Shown here piece by piece: positions 16,832 to 27,217 of a stretch of DNA of 40,884 nt. The DNA comes from Methylococcales symbiont of Hymedesmia sp. n. MRB-2018 (GTDB lineage Bacteria > Pseudomonadota > Gammaproteobacteria > Methylococcales > Methylomonadaceae): contig QPIN01000043.1 of NCBI GenBank assembly GCA_003666385.1, positions 1-40,884 on the forward strand, read 5' to 3'. The translations under genes were made by a program, and so were the position numbers. Numbering within the stretch: the first letter of the stretch is position 1; each line of letters starts with the position of its first letter. The notes below the pieces were generated by a model. The model ran no database searches. It was not told the DNA's origin and saw nothing but the letters and a program-made list of their open reading frames with translations.

Positions 16832-17578
16832 ATGACTGATAATGGAAACCCACGGCATATTGCAATCATCATGGATGGTAATGGTCGTTGGGCAGAAAAA
16901 AAATCTATGCCTAGATTTATGGGGCATAAAGCGGGTGTTAAAGCAGTAAGAAATATTGTTGAACACTGTGTCAAAGAAAAAATAGAGGTTTTATCCTTGT
17001 TTGCTTTTAGCAGCGAGAATTGGCGGAGACCTAAAAAAGAAGTTCAGATGCTAATGGAGCTGTTTATAGGAACACTTCAGTCTCAAGTGGATAAGCTGGA
17101 TAACAATAATATCAAACTTGTTATTATTGGTGACAGATCGGTTTTCTCTGCAAAATTACAAAATAAAATTGCAGAAGCTGAATGTCAGACAGAAAATAAT
17201 AGCGGTTTGACTTTGGTGATTGCTGCCAACTATGGCGGGAAAAGGGACATTTCTCAGGCATTCCAGAAAATTATTAAAAAAATAAATGCAGGCGCGTTAA
17301 AAGCTGAGGATATTTCTGAACCAGTTATTGCTCAATTTCTGGACACTTCTGAACTTCCAGATCCTGATTTGTTCATACGCACAGGTGGTGAACAACGAAT
17401 AAGTAATTTCTTGATATGGCAACTAGCTTACACCGAATTTTATTTTACCCAAGCATTATGGCCAGATTTTGATCAGCTTTTGCTTGCTGAGGCGATCAAT
17501 AGCTTTAAAGGCAGGCAGAGACGTTTCGGTCGAACTGGAAATCAAATTATTAACACTTCAAATCTAACCATTAAATGA
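16832..17578 (+). CDS. uppS: Undecaprenyl diphosphate synthase
   Basis: cis-Prenyltransferase that elongates FPP with eight IPP units to make the C55 lipid carrier for peptidoglycan and O-antigen. 248 residues (E. coli 253). The active-site Asp is D15 in HIAIIMDGNGRWA; other conserved blocks are GHKAGVKAVRNIV, LSLFAFSSENWRRP and LPDPDLFIRTGGEQRISNFL, where the two Arg bind IPP, plus YTEFYFTQALWPDF. It works with Dxr in the same operon, which feeds isoprenoid precursors. Confidence 0.97.
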   Translation: MTDNGNPRHIAIIMDGNGRWAEKKSMPRFMGHKAGVKAVRNIVEHCVKEKIEVLSLFAFSSENWRRPKKEVQMLMELFIGTLQSQVDKLDNNNIKLVIIGDRSVFSAKLQNKIAEAECQTENNSGLTLVIAANYGGKRDISQAFQKIIKKINAGALKAEDISEPVIAQFLDTSELPDPDLFIRTGGEQRISNFLIWQLAYTEFYFTQALWPDFDQLLLAEAINSFKGRQRRFGRTGNQIINTSNLTIK

Positions 17579-17582
17579 GTAC

Positions 17583-18458
17583 ATGTTATTACAACGAATA
17601 TCAACAGCTATTGTATTAGCCGTTTTAGCTATTACAGCTATCTTTACATTACCCACCTTATTGTTTTATCTTTTTATTGCGCTCATTATTTTGTTAGCTG
17701 CTTGGGAATGGACGGGGCTGATTGGTATACATAAAATCATAGGTAAGTTAGGCTTTTTATTGTTATTGATAGTGCCTATGTTAGCGGTTACTTTTTTCAC
17801 TCAAATATTAGAAGTACTATCCACATGGCTTGACAACCCTGAATTAAAAAAACAATCAGGTGCTTTAGAATGGCTGGTGATTGGTCCTGTTATATTCTGG
17901 GTTTTTATGACTTTTGCTATCAAAAGAGCACCAGAAGGATTGTTAAAACTAGAATTTAAAAAGAGTAGCAAGGTATTTTTAGGTTGGTTTTTATTGCTTT
18001 CTGCCTGGATGTTTTTAACAAAACTAAGAGCTTATTATGGTGTAGAAGCTGTGATGTATTTCTTGACTCTCATTTGGATTGCGGATATTTCAGCTTTTTT
18101 CAGTGGCAAAATATTTGGCAAAGACAAACTTGCTCCTATCATTAGTCCAAGTAAAACAGTGCAAGGTCTTTATGGCGCATTATTTTCAGCTTTGCTTTGT
18201 AGTATCGTTTTAGCACTTTATTATGGTTACCCACTGATGATTGCTACTGATTTTGCCATGTTGTCACTATTAACCGTACTGATTTCCATATATGGCGATT
18301 TATTTTTTAGCTTAGTCAAGCGTCAAGCGGGTGTAAAGGACAGTGGTACTTTATTACCTGGGCATGGTGGGGTATTGGATAGAGTTGATAGTGTAATTGC
18401 AGCCGCTCCTTTTTACTATGCAGGGTTTATTTTAATTGGACGGAATGTCTTTTCATGA
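17583..18458 (+). CDS. cdsA: Phosphatidate cytidylyltransferase
   Basis: Makes CDP-diacylglycerol from phosphatidate and CTP, the branch point of phospholipid synthesis. A 291-residue inner-membrane protein with about eight hydrophobic segments starting right at the N terminus. The family signature is near the C terminus: VKDSGTLLPGHGGVLDRVDS (about residues 255-274), with the metal-binding Asp residues. The LAPIISPSKTVQG block is also typical. Four bases separate it from uppS and the last four overlap dxr (ATGA). Confidence 0.96.
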   Translation: MLLQRISTAIVLAVLAITAIFTLPTLLFYLFIALIILLAAWEWTGLIGIHKIIGKLGFLLLLIVPMLAVTFFTQILEVLSTWLDNPELKKQSGALEWLVIGPVIFWVFMTFAIKRAPEGLLKLEFKKSSKVFLGWFLLLSAWMFLTKLRAYYGVEAVMYFLTLIWIADISAFFSGKIFGKDKLAPIISPSKTVQGLYGALFSALLCSIVLALYYGYPLMIATDFAMLSLLTVLISIYGDLFFSLVKRQAGVKDSGTLLPGHGGVLDRVDSVIAAAPFYYAGFILIGRNVFS

Positions 18459-19642
18459 AGAAGGGACTCTGTATTCTTGGAGCAACAGGCTCAATTGGTG
18501 TCAGCACATTAGATGTTGTTGGCAGACACTCAGATCAATACAAGGTCATTGCTTTAACAGCAAATACCAATATTGACGCTTTACTTGAGCAGTGTATAGC
18601 TCATCGACCTGAGTATGCAGTTGTTGTGAACGAAGTAAAAGCAGAACAGTTTAAGACAAAGCTGAAGACTTCTGAAGTCTCAAATATTAGCGTTTTATCT
18701 GGTGTTAAAGCATTAGAATTTGTTTCCACATTAAATCAGGTGGATTCGGTGATGGCTGCCATTGTTGGCGCAGCAGGTCTTTTACCTAGTCTGGCTGCAG
18801 CAAAAGCAGGTAAAACAGTATTACTGGCAAATAAAGAAGCATTAGTGATGGCAGGTGATATTTTTATGCAGGCTGTAAATGAATCGGGTGCTACATTATT
18901 GCCTATTGATAGTGAACATAATGCTATATTTCAATGTATGCCTGCTGGATATAAAGCAGGAAATACCACCAAGCAAGCCCGACGTATTTTGTTAACGGCA
19001 TCGGGAGGTCCCTTCAGAGAGAAAGCCATTGAAGAATTGCACGATGTTACTGTGGAACAAGCTGTAGCACATCCTAAATGGGATATGGGACGAAAGATTT
19101 CAGTCGATTCGGCCACCATGATGAATAAAGGTCTGGAATTAATTGAAGCTTGTTTATTGTTTAATATGGCCCCAGATGATATTCAGGTGGTTATCCACAA
19201 GCAAAGCATTATTCATTCTATGGTTGATTATGTCGATGGTTCTGTTTTGGCTCAAATGGGTAACCCAGATATGCGAATTCCCATAGCACATGCCATGGCA
19301 TGGCCAGAAAGGTTTGACTCAGGGGTAGAACCTTTAAATATTTTTGAGGTGAGACAAATGGATTTTGAAAAGCCTAATTTGGAGCGTTTTCCTTGTTTAA
19401 GATTGGCTTATGAAGCGATTAAAGCCAAGGGTATTATGCCAACAGTACTTAATGCTGCCAATGAAGTGGCTGTTGATAAGTTTTTAAATGAAGGTGTAAA
19501 ATTTACCGATATACCGATAATTATTGAAAAATGTATGGCTGGTTTTTCGGCAGATACTGCGGATAGTCTGGAAAAAATTCTTCAAGTTGATCAGCAGGCT
19601 AGGACAGCATCCCATAAAATTATCGAGACTATGCTAGCCTAA
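18455..19642 (+). CDS. dxr: 1-deoxy-D-xylulose 5-phosphate reductoisomerase
   Basis: Second step of the MEP isoprenoid pathway: NADPH-dependent conversion of DXP to MEP. 395 residues (E. coli 398). The nucleotide loop is GATGSIG (residues 9-15); LANKEALVMAG, the metal and substrate motif LPIDSEHNAIFQC, LTASGGPFR, HPKWDMGRKISVDSATMMNKGLELIEA and VIHKQSIIHSMVDY are all intact. It overlaps cdsA by four bases and its stop overlaps the rseP start by one base (TAATG), so translation is likely coupled through the three genes. Confidence 0.98.
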   Translation: MKKGLCILGATGSIGVSTLDVVGRHSDQYKVIALTANTNIDALLEQCIAHRPEYAVVVNEVKAEQFKTKLKTSEVSNISVLSGVKALEFVSTLNQVDSVMAAIVGAAGLLPSLAAAKAGKTVLLANKEALVMAGDIFMQAVNESGATLLPIDSEHNAIFQCMPAGYKAGNTTKQARRILLTASGGPFREKAIEELHDVTVEQAVAHPKWDMGRKISVDSATMMNKGLELIEACLLFNMAPDDIQVVIHKQSIIHSMVDYVDGSVLAQMGNPDMRIPIAHAMAWPERFDSGVEPLNIFEVRQMDFEKPNLERFPCLRLAYEAIKAKGIMPTVLNAANEVAVDKFLNEGVKFTDIPIIIEKCMAGFSADTADSLEKILQVDQQARTASHKIIETMLA

Positions 19643-21006
19643 TGGATACGCTCTATACACTCTTTCATTTTATCGTTGCCATTGGTATCTTGGTTTCATT
19701 TCATGAATTTGGTCATTTCTGGGTGGCCAGAAGAGTAGGGGTAAAAGTCATTCGCTTCTCAGTGGGGTTTGGCAAAGTCGTTTACTCTTATCAAAAAACG
19801 CCTGATTCGACAGAGTATGTTTTATCATCCATTCCTTTGGGCGGTTATGTCAAAATGGTGGATGAAAGAGAGGGGGATGTTAAAGAAGCAGATTTGCCCT
19901 TCGCTTTTAATAGACAATCCCTATTGGCAAGGGCAGCAATTGTAGCCGCAGGTCCCATTTTTAATTTGCTATTAGCCATTGTGCTTTTTTGCTCTGTTTT
20001 TATGATCGGGGAGACTGGCTTAAGACCCGTGATAGGTGAAATTGAGTCAGGTACTTTATTGGCAGAAGCTGGATTTGTTGAAGGTGAAGAAATAATAGCG
20101 ATTAATAATAAAGCAACACCAATATGGAGTGAGACCATAAATTTGCTGTTTTCATTTGCTATGCAAGGTGAGCAAGAGATAATTGTTAGCGTAAAAAATA
20201 GAGACGACATTGAAAAAAATCATATTTTAAAAATAAAAAAAGAAGATATAAAGCAGCCAGAATTATTGTTTAAGCGGCTAGGCATAAAGCCGTGGTCACC
20301 AGAACTAGCCCCAGTTATAGGTGAGGTGTTTGATGCTGGCAGAGCGAAACAAGTGGGGTTACAGAAAGGTGATTTAATCATTACTGCCGATAATGAAGCT
20401 ATTACTGACTGGATACAATGGGTGGAGTATGTTAAAGACCGACCAGAAATTACAATACAGTTAATTATTGAGAGAGCAGGTGTTCAAATGGCTTTTGCTC
20501 TTGTGCCTGAAAAAATAGAAGGCCAAGAAAAGGACTATGGACGAATAGGTGCTAGCGTTGATATTCCTGAACAATTGATGGCTTATTTGAAAGTAGAATA
20601 TTCATTACCGCCATATAAAGCGTTAATAGCATCCATTAAGAAAACCTGGTTTTTTTCAACTAATACATTGCAAATGATGGGGAAAATATTGATTGGACAG
20701 GCTTCTCCTAAAAATTTAAGTGGGCCTATTAGCATCGCGCAATATGCAGGAAAAACCGCTGAAATGGGACTGATTCCTTTTTTAAAATTTTTAGCAGCAA
20801 TTAGTATTAGTCTAGGCGTACTGAATTTATTACCTATTCCCATGCTGGACGGGGGTCATCTTATGTTTTTTGCTATTGAGGCAATAAAAGGCAGTCCAGT
20901 GCCCGAAAAAATACAAATAGTTTTTCAAAATTTTGGAATGTTATGTTTGTTTTTTTTAATGATTTTTGTCATTTTCCTTGATATTGAACGTCTGCTAGAT
21001 AAATAG
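19642..21006 (+). CDS. rseP: Site-2 intramembrane protease RseP
   Basis: Inner-membrane zinc protease which, in E. coli, cuts the anti-sigma factor RseA after DegS during envelope stress. 454 residues (E. coli 450). The zinc motif H21-E22-F23-G24-H25 lies in the first helix and the third ligand D403 in PMLDGGH. Two PDZ domains are present between the helices (about 115-200 and 205-300, with VGLQKGDLIITADNEAI). The motif FNLLLAIVLF lies in the second helix. It is the last gene of the block; bamA, its usual neighbour, is absent. Confidence 0.96.
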   Translation: MDTLYTLFHFIVAIGILVSFHEFGHFWVARRVGVKVIRFSVGFGKVVYSYQKTPDSTEYVLSSIPLGGYVKMVDEREGDVKEADLPFAFNRQSLLARAAIVAAGPIFNLLLAIVLFCSVFMIGETGLRPVIGEIESGTLLAEAGFVEGEEIIAINNKATPIWSETINLLFSFAMQGEQEIIVSVKNRDDIEKNHILKIKKEDIKQPELLFKRLGIKPWSPELAPVIGEVFDAGRAKQVGLQKGDLIITADNEAITDWIQWVEYVKDRPEITIQLIIERAGVQMAFALVPEKIEGQEKDYGRIGASVDIPEQLMAYLKVEYSLPPYKALIASIKKTWFFSTNTLQMMGKILIGQASPKNLSGPISIAQYAGKTAEMGLIPFLKFLAAISISLGVLNLLPIPMLDGGHLMFFAIEAIKGSPVPEKIQIVFQNFGMLCLFFLMIFVIFLDIERLLDK

Positions 21007-21059
21007 CAATAAAAACACTTTTTTTAGTCCTTACAAGACTTTCAACAAATTTAGGCATT

Positions 21060-21776
21060 ATGAAAAAACCAAATAAAATTATCTTGTTAACCCTGCTCAT
21101 TTCATTATTCTCCATGGTGAATGTACAAGCAGATGAAAACGTAGTGAAAAACATACTTAACAAAGTGATGCCATCATTAAAAATTGACTCAATTAAAGAG
21201 TCGGAGGTGAAAGGTTTATTTGAGGTAACTGCGGGCACCCGTATTTTATATGTTTCTGAAGATGGTAAATATTTATTACAAGGCCACCTGATTGATATAG
21301 AAGCTAGAAAAGATTTAACGGATGTGAAATTAGCGGCTACACGTAAATTAGCCATAGAAAAGCTAGGTGAAGACCAAGTTATAACCTTTAAAGCGGATAA
21401 AAGTAAGTATACCGTTTCCGTATTTACTGATATTGATTGTGGCTATTGCCGGAAATTACATGGAGAAATGGATCAATATTTAGCAGCAGGAATTAGCGTT
21501 CAATATCTTTTTTTTCCAAGAGCAGGAAAGGGTTCCGACTCATATAATAAAGCGGTATCTGTCTGGTGTGCGGAGGATCATCAAGACGCATTAACAGCGG
21601 CTAAAAAGGGTGAAAAGATCGATCAAAAAACCTGTGAAAATCCGGTGGACGAACATATGCAGTTAGGTGCTGATTTTGAAGTCGAGGGCACACCTATGAT
21701 AGTGACAGGAAAAGGCAATGTATTTCCTGGATATGTACCTGCAAAACAATTAGCAGCCGTCTTAGCTGCCGAATAG
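21060..21776 (+). CDS. dsbC: Thiol:disulfide interchange protein DsbC
   Basis: Periplasmic disulfide isomerase that rearranges wrong disulfides and is kept reduced by DsbD. A signal peptide ends at about VQA-D (residue 24). The N-terminal dimerisation domain (about 25-85: VVKNILNKVMPSLKIDSIKES) leads to a thioredoxin domain with active site C127-G-Y-C130 and the cis-Pro in EGTPMIV. A second Cys pair (VWCAEDH and KTCENP) matches the structural disulfide of DsbC. The 238 residues fit the family. It follows rseP by 53 bp, an unusual location. Confidence 0.93.
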   Translation: MKKPNKIILLTLLISLFSMVNVQADENVVKNILNKVMPSLKIDSIKESEVKGLFEVTAGTRILYVSEDGKYLLQGHLIDIEARKDLTDVKLAATRKLAIEKLGEDQVITFKADKSKYTVSVFTDIDCGYCRKLHGEMDQYLAAGISVQYLFFPRAGKGSDSYNKAVSVWCAEDHQDALTAAKKGEKIDQKTCENPVDEHMQLGADFEVEGTPMIVTGKGNVFPGYVPAKQLAAVLAAE

Positions 21777-22215
21777 TTTTCTAAAAAATTGTTTTATTTT
21801 TTAAGTAAAAACAAGCTATTAATTTCACACTGTTTTTGTCAGCACATAGTGTAAGCTGAGTAGTTATAATTAATTTAACTCATTTTTTACCTAGGGTAGT
21901 TTATTTATTACGCATTACCTTACCTAAATTAATCAGTTTTGCCACAGTTATATCTGTCTAGGTGATACTTGAATTTCTCTTTACCCTCTATCTCGCGTTA
22001 TTTCCTGTTTTTGCGGTCTGCTAACAGCACTGTGTAATAATCTCGATTAAGCTTTTAGAGATTGATTGCTGCCTGCGATCATATTACAGAGAGCGTTTTA
22101 AAAGGCTAAAAAACAGGGCTTATCATAGCTAAACAGTAACAGTTGCAGAAGTGATTGTGCGCGTGTAAAGTCTGGATCAAAATAACCAGCACTCTTACTT
22201 TATTGGGTTTAAAAC
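21777..22215. other. Non-coding gap of 439 bp upstream of the helicase gene
   Basis: No gene seen. Its second half contains an imperfect inverted repeat (22004-22117); the rest is AT-rich without a clear terminator or promoter. Confidence 0.5.
22004..22117. repeat. Imperfect long inverted repeat
   Basis: CCTGTTTTT (22004-22012) pairs with AAAAACAGG (22109-22117), CTGTGTAATA (22030-22039) with TATTACAG (22082-22089, one extra base), and AATCTC (22039-22044) with GAGATT (22058-22063). The nested arrangement gives a 114-bp structure. It could be a decayed mobile element or a transcript structure in the helicase leader. Confidence 0.4.
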
Positions 22216-25200
22216 ATGAAAACCGATTTTTTTCTTTGTGATGCTGAACAATTAAATAAGCTGGCTTCAACTGAAACTGTAAAACAAGGCTTAGCCTGCT
22301 TTACCGAGAATCGTGTTTTTGTGCTAGATGCACAAGATAAGCAATTATCTACGCAAGTTGAAGGTTCAACCAAGGATCAGCCCTACTGGGTAGAATTATC
22401 TATAAACAGTGATAATGAATTACTCAGTCAATGTGATTGCGGCTCTGAAGAAAAAATCTGCAAACATGCGATAGCTAGTCTATATAGCTACGCTGAATTT
22501 TGTTTAAACACTGAAGTGGAGGGTTTTGGTAGTGCAGTTGATGAGGCTATTAAGGAACGAGTAAAAAAGGGGCGTAATGAAGTCAGTGTTAAGTTACTCA
22601 GTGGTAATTTGGCATTTGGGGTTTGGCAGGCAAAGTCAATTATCTCTGCCACCTATCAAAAAACAGCCTATCACGTTTATATTCGATCACTTGATCAGCA
22701 CAAGAATTATTGTACCTGTCCTGATTTGGCTACTAATCGCTTAGGCACCTGCAAGCATATAGAGTCGGTACTGCATTATGCAAAAAAGCAATCTGAATAT
22801 GATCAGCTTGTAAGCAAAGGAGTGCCTGTTTCATTTGTCTATCTGGCGTGGGAATCTGCAACCGACCCAGTAATACGATTACATAAGGCGGAGCAGTGTG
22901 AGCAAGGACTATTAGATGAATTGGCTGAATATTTTGCGCATGACAATCAATTTAAAGGTCGTTTGCCAGATGATTTTAATTACTTTGCTCAGAAATTTAA
23001 TGCCAGAGATGATTTGTTAATTGGAGATGACGCTTTACTTTTTGTTCGACAATCAGCAGAAGATGCGGCACATCAGTTAAGAGCAAAAGAAATTTCACAG
23101 CAGATCATACAAGCCAATGGCGTACTTGCTGGCATTAAAGTGAGGTTGTTTTCTTATCAAACCGAAGGTGTCGCATTTCTAGCTTCCAGAGGGCGTGCTT
23201 TATTAGCAGACGATATCGGCTTGGGAAAAACTCTGCAAGCGATTAGTGCAGCTTCATGGCTTGCAGATCATGCTGGTGTTAAAAAAGTCTTGGTTGTTTG
23301 TCCGCCTTCTTTAAAACACCAGTGGGCTAGAGAAATAGAAAAATTCACTAACAGAAAAGTACAAATTATCCAAGGAGCGATAGAAAACAGGCAAGTGCAA
23401 TATCGAGCAGACACTTTATTTTATATTGTTAATTACGAATTGATTTTACGTGACTTAAGTGTCATTAGTGAAACCTTAAAACCTGATTTGTTGATATTAG
23501 ATGAAGCACAACGTATTAAAAACTGGCGGACAAAAATTGCCTCTACAGTAAAATTAATTCCTTCTCGCTATGTTTTTGTTTTAACAGGGACACCGTTAGA
23601 AAATCGAATAGAGGATTTATACAGTTTATTACAAGTCGTTGATGTACGGGTATTAGGTCCATTATGGCGATGTTTGCTGGATTTTCATGTTACTGATGAA
23701 ACTGGCAAAGTGATTGGGTATCGTAATTTATCTGAATTACGCAGACGTATTAGTTCGGTCATGTTAAGGCGTAATCGTGCTTTGGTGGGTGATCAATTAC
23801 CGCAAAGAACGGAAGTGTGCCTTGATATTCCGATGACAAAGGTTCAGCAGGAAATACATGGTTCTGCCATGTCATCTGCGGGTCAACTTGCCAATATTGC
23901 AAAAAGGAGGGCTTTAACACCCAGTGAATCCAACCGCCTCATGGCTTCTTTACAACAAGCGCGGATGGCCTGTAATGCCGCTGGATTGGTTGATAAAATA
24001 ACCATCGGTTCGCCAAAACTGGACGAGTTATCGCGTTTGCTAGAAGAGCTATGCTTGCAAAGCAACCGCAAAGTAGTGATTTTCTCACAATGGGTGATGA
24101 TGACGCAAATGGTGGAAAGTTTAGTGAAATCATTAGCCTTGGGCTGTGTGCATTTGCATGGTGGAGTTGCCAAGCAGAAGCGTGGGGCATTAATGGATGA
24201 ATTTCAGAACAATGATGCGATACAGGTTTTTATTTCAACAGATGGCGGCGTTGTAGGTTTAAATTTAGTAGAGGCATCGGCTTTGATTAATCTGGATATG
24301 CCTTGGAATCCAGCCATATTAGATCAGCGAATTGCCCGTATTCATCGTTTAGGCCAGCAAAAAGTACAGCTATTTCTGCTATTGGCAGAAGACTCTTATG
24401 AGCAGCATGTTGCCAAATTAGTAAAAGCTAAACGTGACTTATTTGATAGTGCGATTAGCCCTGATGCTACGGAAGATGTGGGTGTTTCCAAAAAAATGTT
24501 GCAAAGTATTATTGATGATTTAACGGAGGCAGAGTCAAATACGCAGCCATCAGAGCGAACAGAAGAATTATTGCCAATCAGTCAAGAGAACTCACAAATT
24601 AATGCGGTTTCAAGCAAACCAGCAGAGAATGATAATGAGGTTAATTGCTTAATCAGTAAAATTCAGCAAAACTTTGGACATCGAATCCAACAGATCTTAG
24701 CTTCAGGAGACGGATTGTTAGTGGTACTTAATCAGCTTGAACCAGCAGATGATGATTCAGCACAGGCTTTGTCGGAGGTGGATTTACCAGTTGTGGTGAT
24801 CGCCGTTAAAACCTTATCTGAATTACAACGTCTTGGAACTGCATCGCCCTTGTCAGATGCTAAAGTTATTACCAATCAAAATGACGGTCAAGTAGAAAAC
24901 CCCTTGTTTAAAGTCGCACAAGATAAATTAAAATCTGCTGAAATTCTCATTGAACAACAGTGTTATGCTGGTGTGCTGGAAATCCTAGCAGGTTCTTTGT
25001 TAGCGATAGCTTCTGCATTGAGTGAACAAAAACAAATTCCGCCACTGGAGAAAGCAACGGTATGGCTATATAGTGAAGTGCAACCACAACAGTTAATGAC
25101 AGTTGAGCAAATTAACACTATAGTAAAAGTCATTGCATTGAGTCAAAATATTGATCTGCCTAATAGCCTGATTGAACAAGCATTATTAGACACGCAAACA

Positions 25201-25230
25201 ATGTTGGGGCAGTATGAAGCAAAATGGTAA
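22216..25230 (+). CDS. SWIM zinc-finger SNF2-family helicase
   Basis: A 1004-residue DNA translocase of the SNF2/HepA type. The N terminus carries two SWIM zinc fingers: C73-x-C75...C82-x-H84 and C166-x-C168...C179-x-H181. The SNF2 ATPase follows with Walker A GLGKT (335-339), motif II D429-E430-A431-Q432, LTGTPLENRIEDLYSL, and motif VI R708-IHRLGQ. The C-terminal 240 residues after a polar Glu/Asn-rich linker (about 760-810) form an extra region with an all-helical look (PLFKVAQDKLKSAEILIEQQ). SWIM-SNF2 proteins are widespread; their cellular role in bacteria is poorly known. It is a single gene with no partner of obvious function. Confidence 0.9.
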   Translation: MKTDFFLCDAEQLNKLASTETVKQGLACFTENRVFVLDAQDKQLSTQVEGSTKDQPYWVELSINSDNELLSQCDCGSEEKICKHAIASLYSYAEFCLNTEVEGFGSAVDEAIKERVKKGRNEVSVKLLSGNLAFGVWQAKSIISATYQKTAYHVYIRSLDQHKNYCTCPDLATNRLGTCKHIESVLHYAKKQSEYDQLVSKGVPVSFVYLAWESATDPVIRLHKAEQCEQGLLDELAEYFAHDNQFKGRLPDDFNYFAQKFNARDDLLIGDDALLFVRQSAEDAAHQLRAKEISQQIIQANGVLAGIKVRLFSYQTEGVAFLASRGRALLADDIGLGKTLQAISAASWLADHAGVKKVLVVCPPSLKHQWAREIEKFTNRKVQIIQGAIENRQVQYRADTLFYIVNYELILRDLSVISETLKPDLLILDEAQRIKNWRTKIASTVKLIPSRYVFVLTGTPLENRIEDLYSLLQVVDVRVLGPLWRCLLDFHVTDETGKVIGYRNLSELRRRISSVMLRRNRALVGDQLPQRTEVCLDIPMTKVQQEIHGSAMSSAGQLANIAKRRALTPSESNRLMASLQQARMACNAAGLVDKITIGSPKLDELSRLLEELCLQSNRKVVIFSQWVMMTQMVESLVKSLALGCVHLHGGVAKQKRGALMDEFQNNDAIQVFISTDGGVVGLNLVEASALINLDMPWNPAILDQRIARIHRLGQQKVQLFLLLAEDSYEQHVAKLVKAKRDLFDSAISPDATEDVGVSKKMLQSIIDDLTEAESNTQPSERTEELLPISQENSQINAVSSKPAENDNEVNCLISKIQQNFGHRIQQILASGDGLLVVLNQLEPADDDSAQALSEVDLPVVVIAVKTLSELQRLGTASPLSDAKVITNQNDGQVENPLFKVAQDKLKSAEILIEQQCYAGVLEILAGSLLAIASALSEQKQIPPLEKATVWLYSEVQPQQLMTVEQINTIVKVIALSQNIDLPNSLIEQALLDTQTMLGQYEAKW

Positions 25231-25472
25231 AAACACGCTTAAGATTGCAGAAAAACAGCTAACGGAAGAATATAGGGATGACGAGGAAACAAGACGGCAA
25301 AACTTTTAAAAAATCATGGTACAACGTGGTGAAACTTGACAAGTAGGCCGTACAAAATACTTTAGTTGCTGGAGTTGTTCAAAATTTTGAATTTGTCTAT
25401 GAATTAAGTATAAAAATGCTTAAGAACCTGCTTTTGATACCAAAGAAAAAACGCAAAAAATACGACATTCTT
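25231..25472. other. Convergent intergenic region
   Basis: Between the helicase gene and argB, which point at each other. No clear terminator. TTCAAAATTTTGAA at 25378-25391 is a perfect 14-bp palindrome of unknown meaning. Confidence 0.35.
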
Positions 25473-26991
<1,519 letters not shown>

Positions 26992-27056
26992 TAGTTAACA
27001 AGAACCCATTATCCCGTGGTTTAAATCCATTATACAGTCGAAGTATAGACTCTCTT

Positions 27057-27084
27057 TTGACAGGTTTTCTGCTAATGGTACAAT
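27057..27084 (+). promoter_or_regulatory. Strong sigma-70 promoter of the traT-like gene
   Basis: Perfect TTGACA (27057-27062), a 16-bp spacer, and TACAAT (27079-27084). Transcription would begin near 27091, leaving a leader of about 127 nt. Confidence 0.65.
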
Positions 27085-27091
27085 AAAAGCA

Positions 27092-27142
27092 AGGCAGATT
27101 TTTGCCTCTGTTATTTAGAATAACAGGGCGAATATGCCTGTT
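27092..27142 (+). promoter_or_regulatory. Structured leader with competing hairpins
   Basis: Hairpin I is AGGCA/TGCCT (27092-27107). Hairpin II is CTGTTATT/AATAACAG (27108-27126, loop TAG). Hairpin III is AACAGG/CCTGTT (27122-27142). II and III share AACAG (27122-27126) and cannot form together. This is directly visible; a regulatory role is inference. Confidence 0.45.
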
Positions 27143-27217
27143 AATGAATGGTTATTAGGGTACTGCCTTCCCCCTCCCTTCTCTATATGTTCTTAAACAA
27201 AAGGCTTTGGAAAAAAA

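Noticed and set aside
25378..25391. 14-bp perfect palindrome TTCAAAATTTTGAA as an operator
   Set aside because: AT-rich, in a convergent 3' region, single occurrence; chance is likely.
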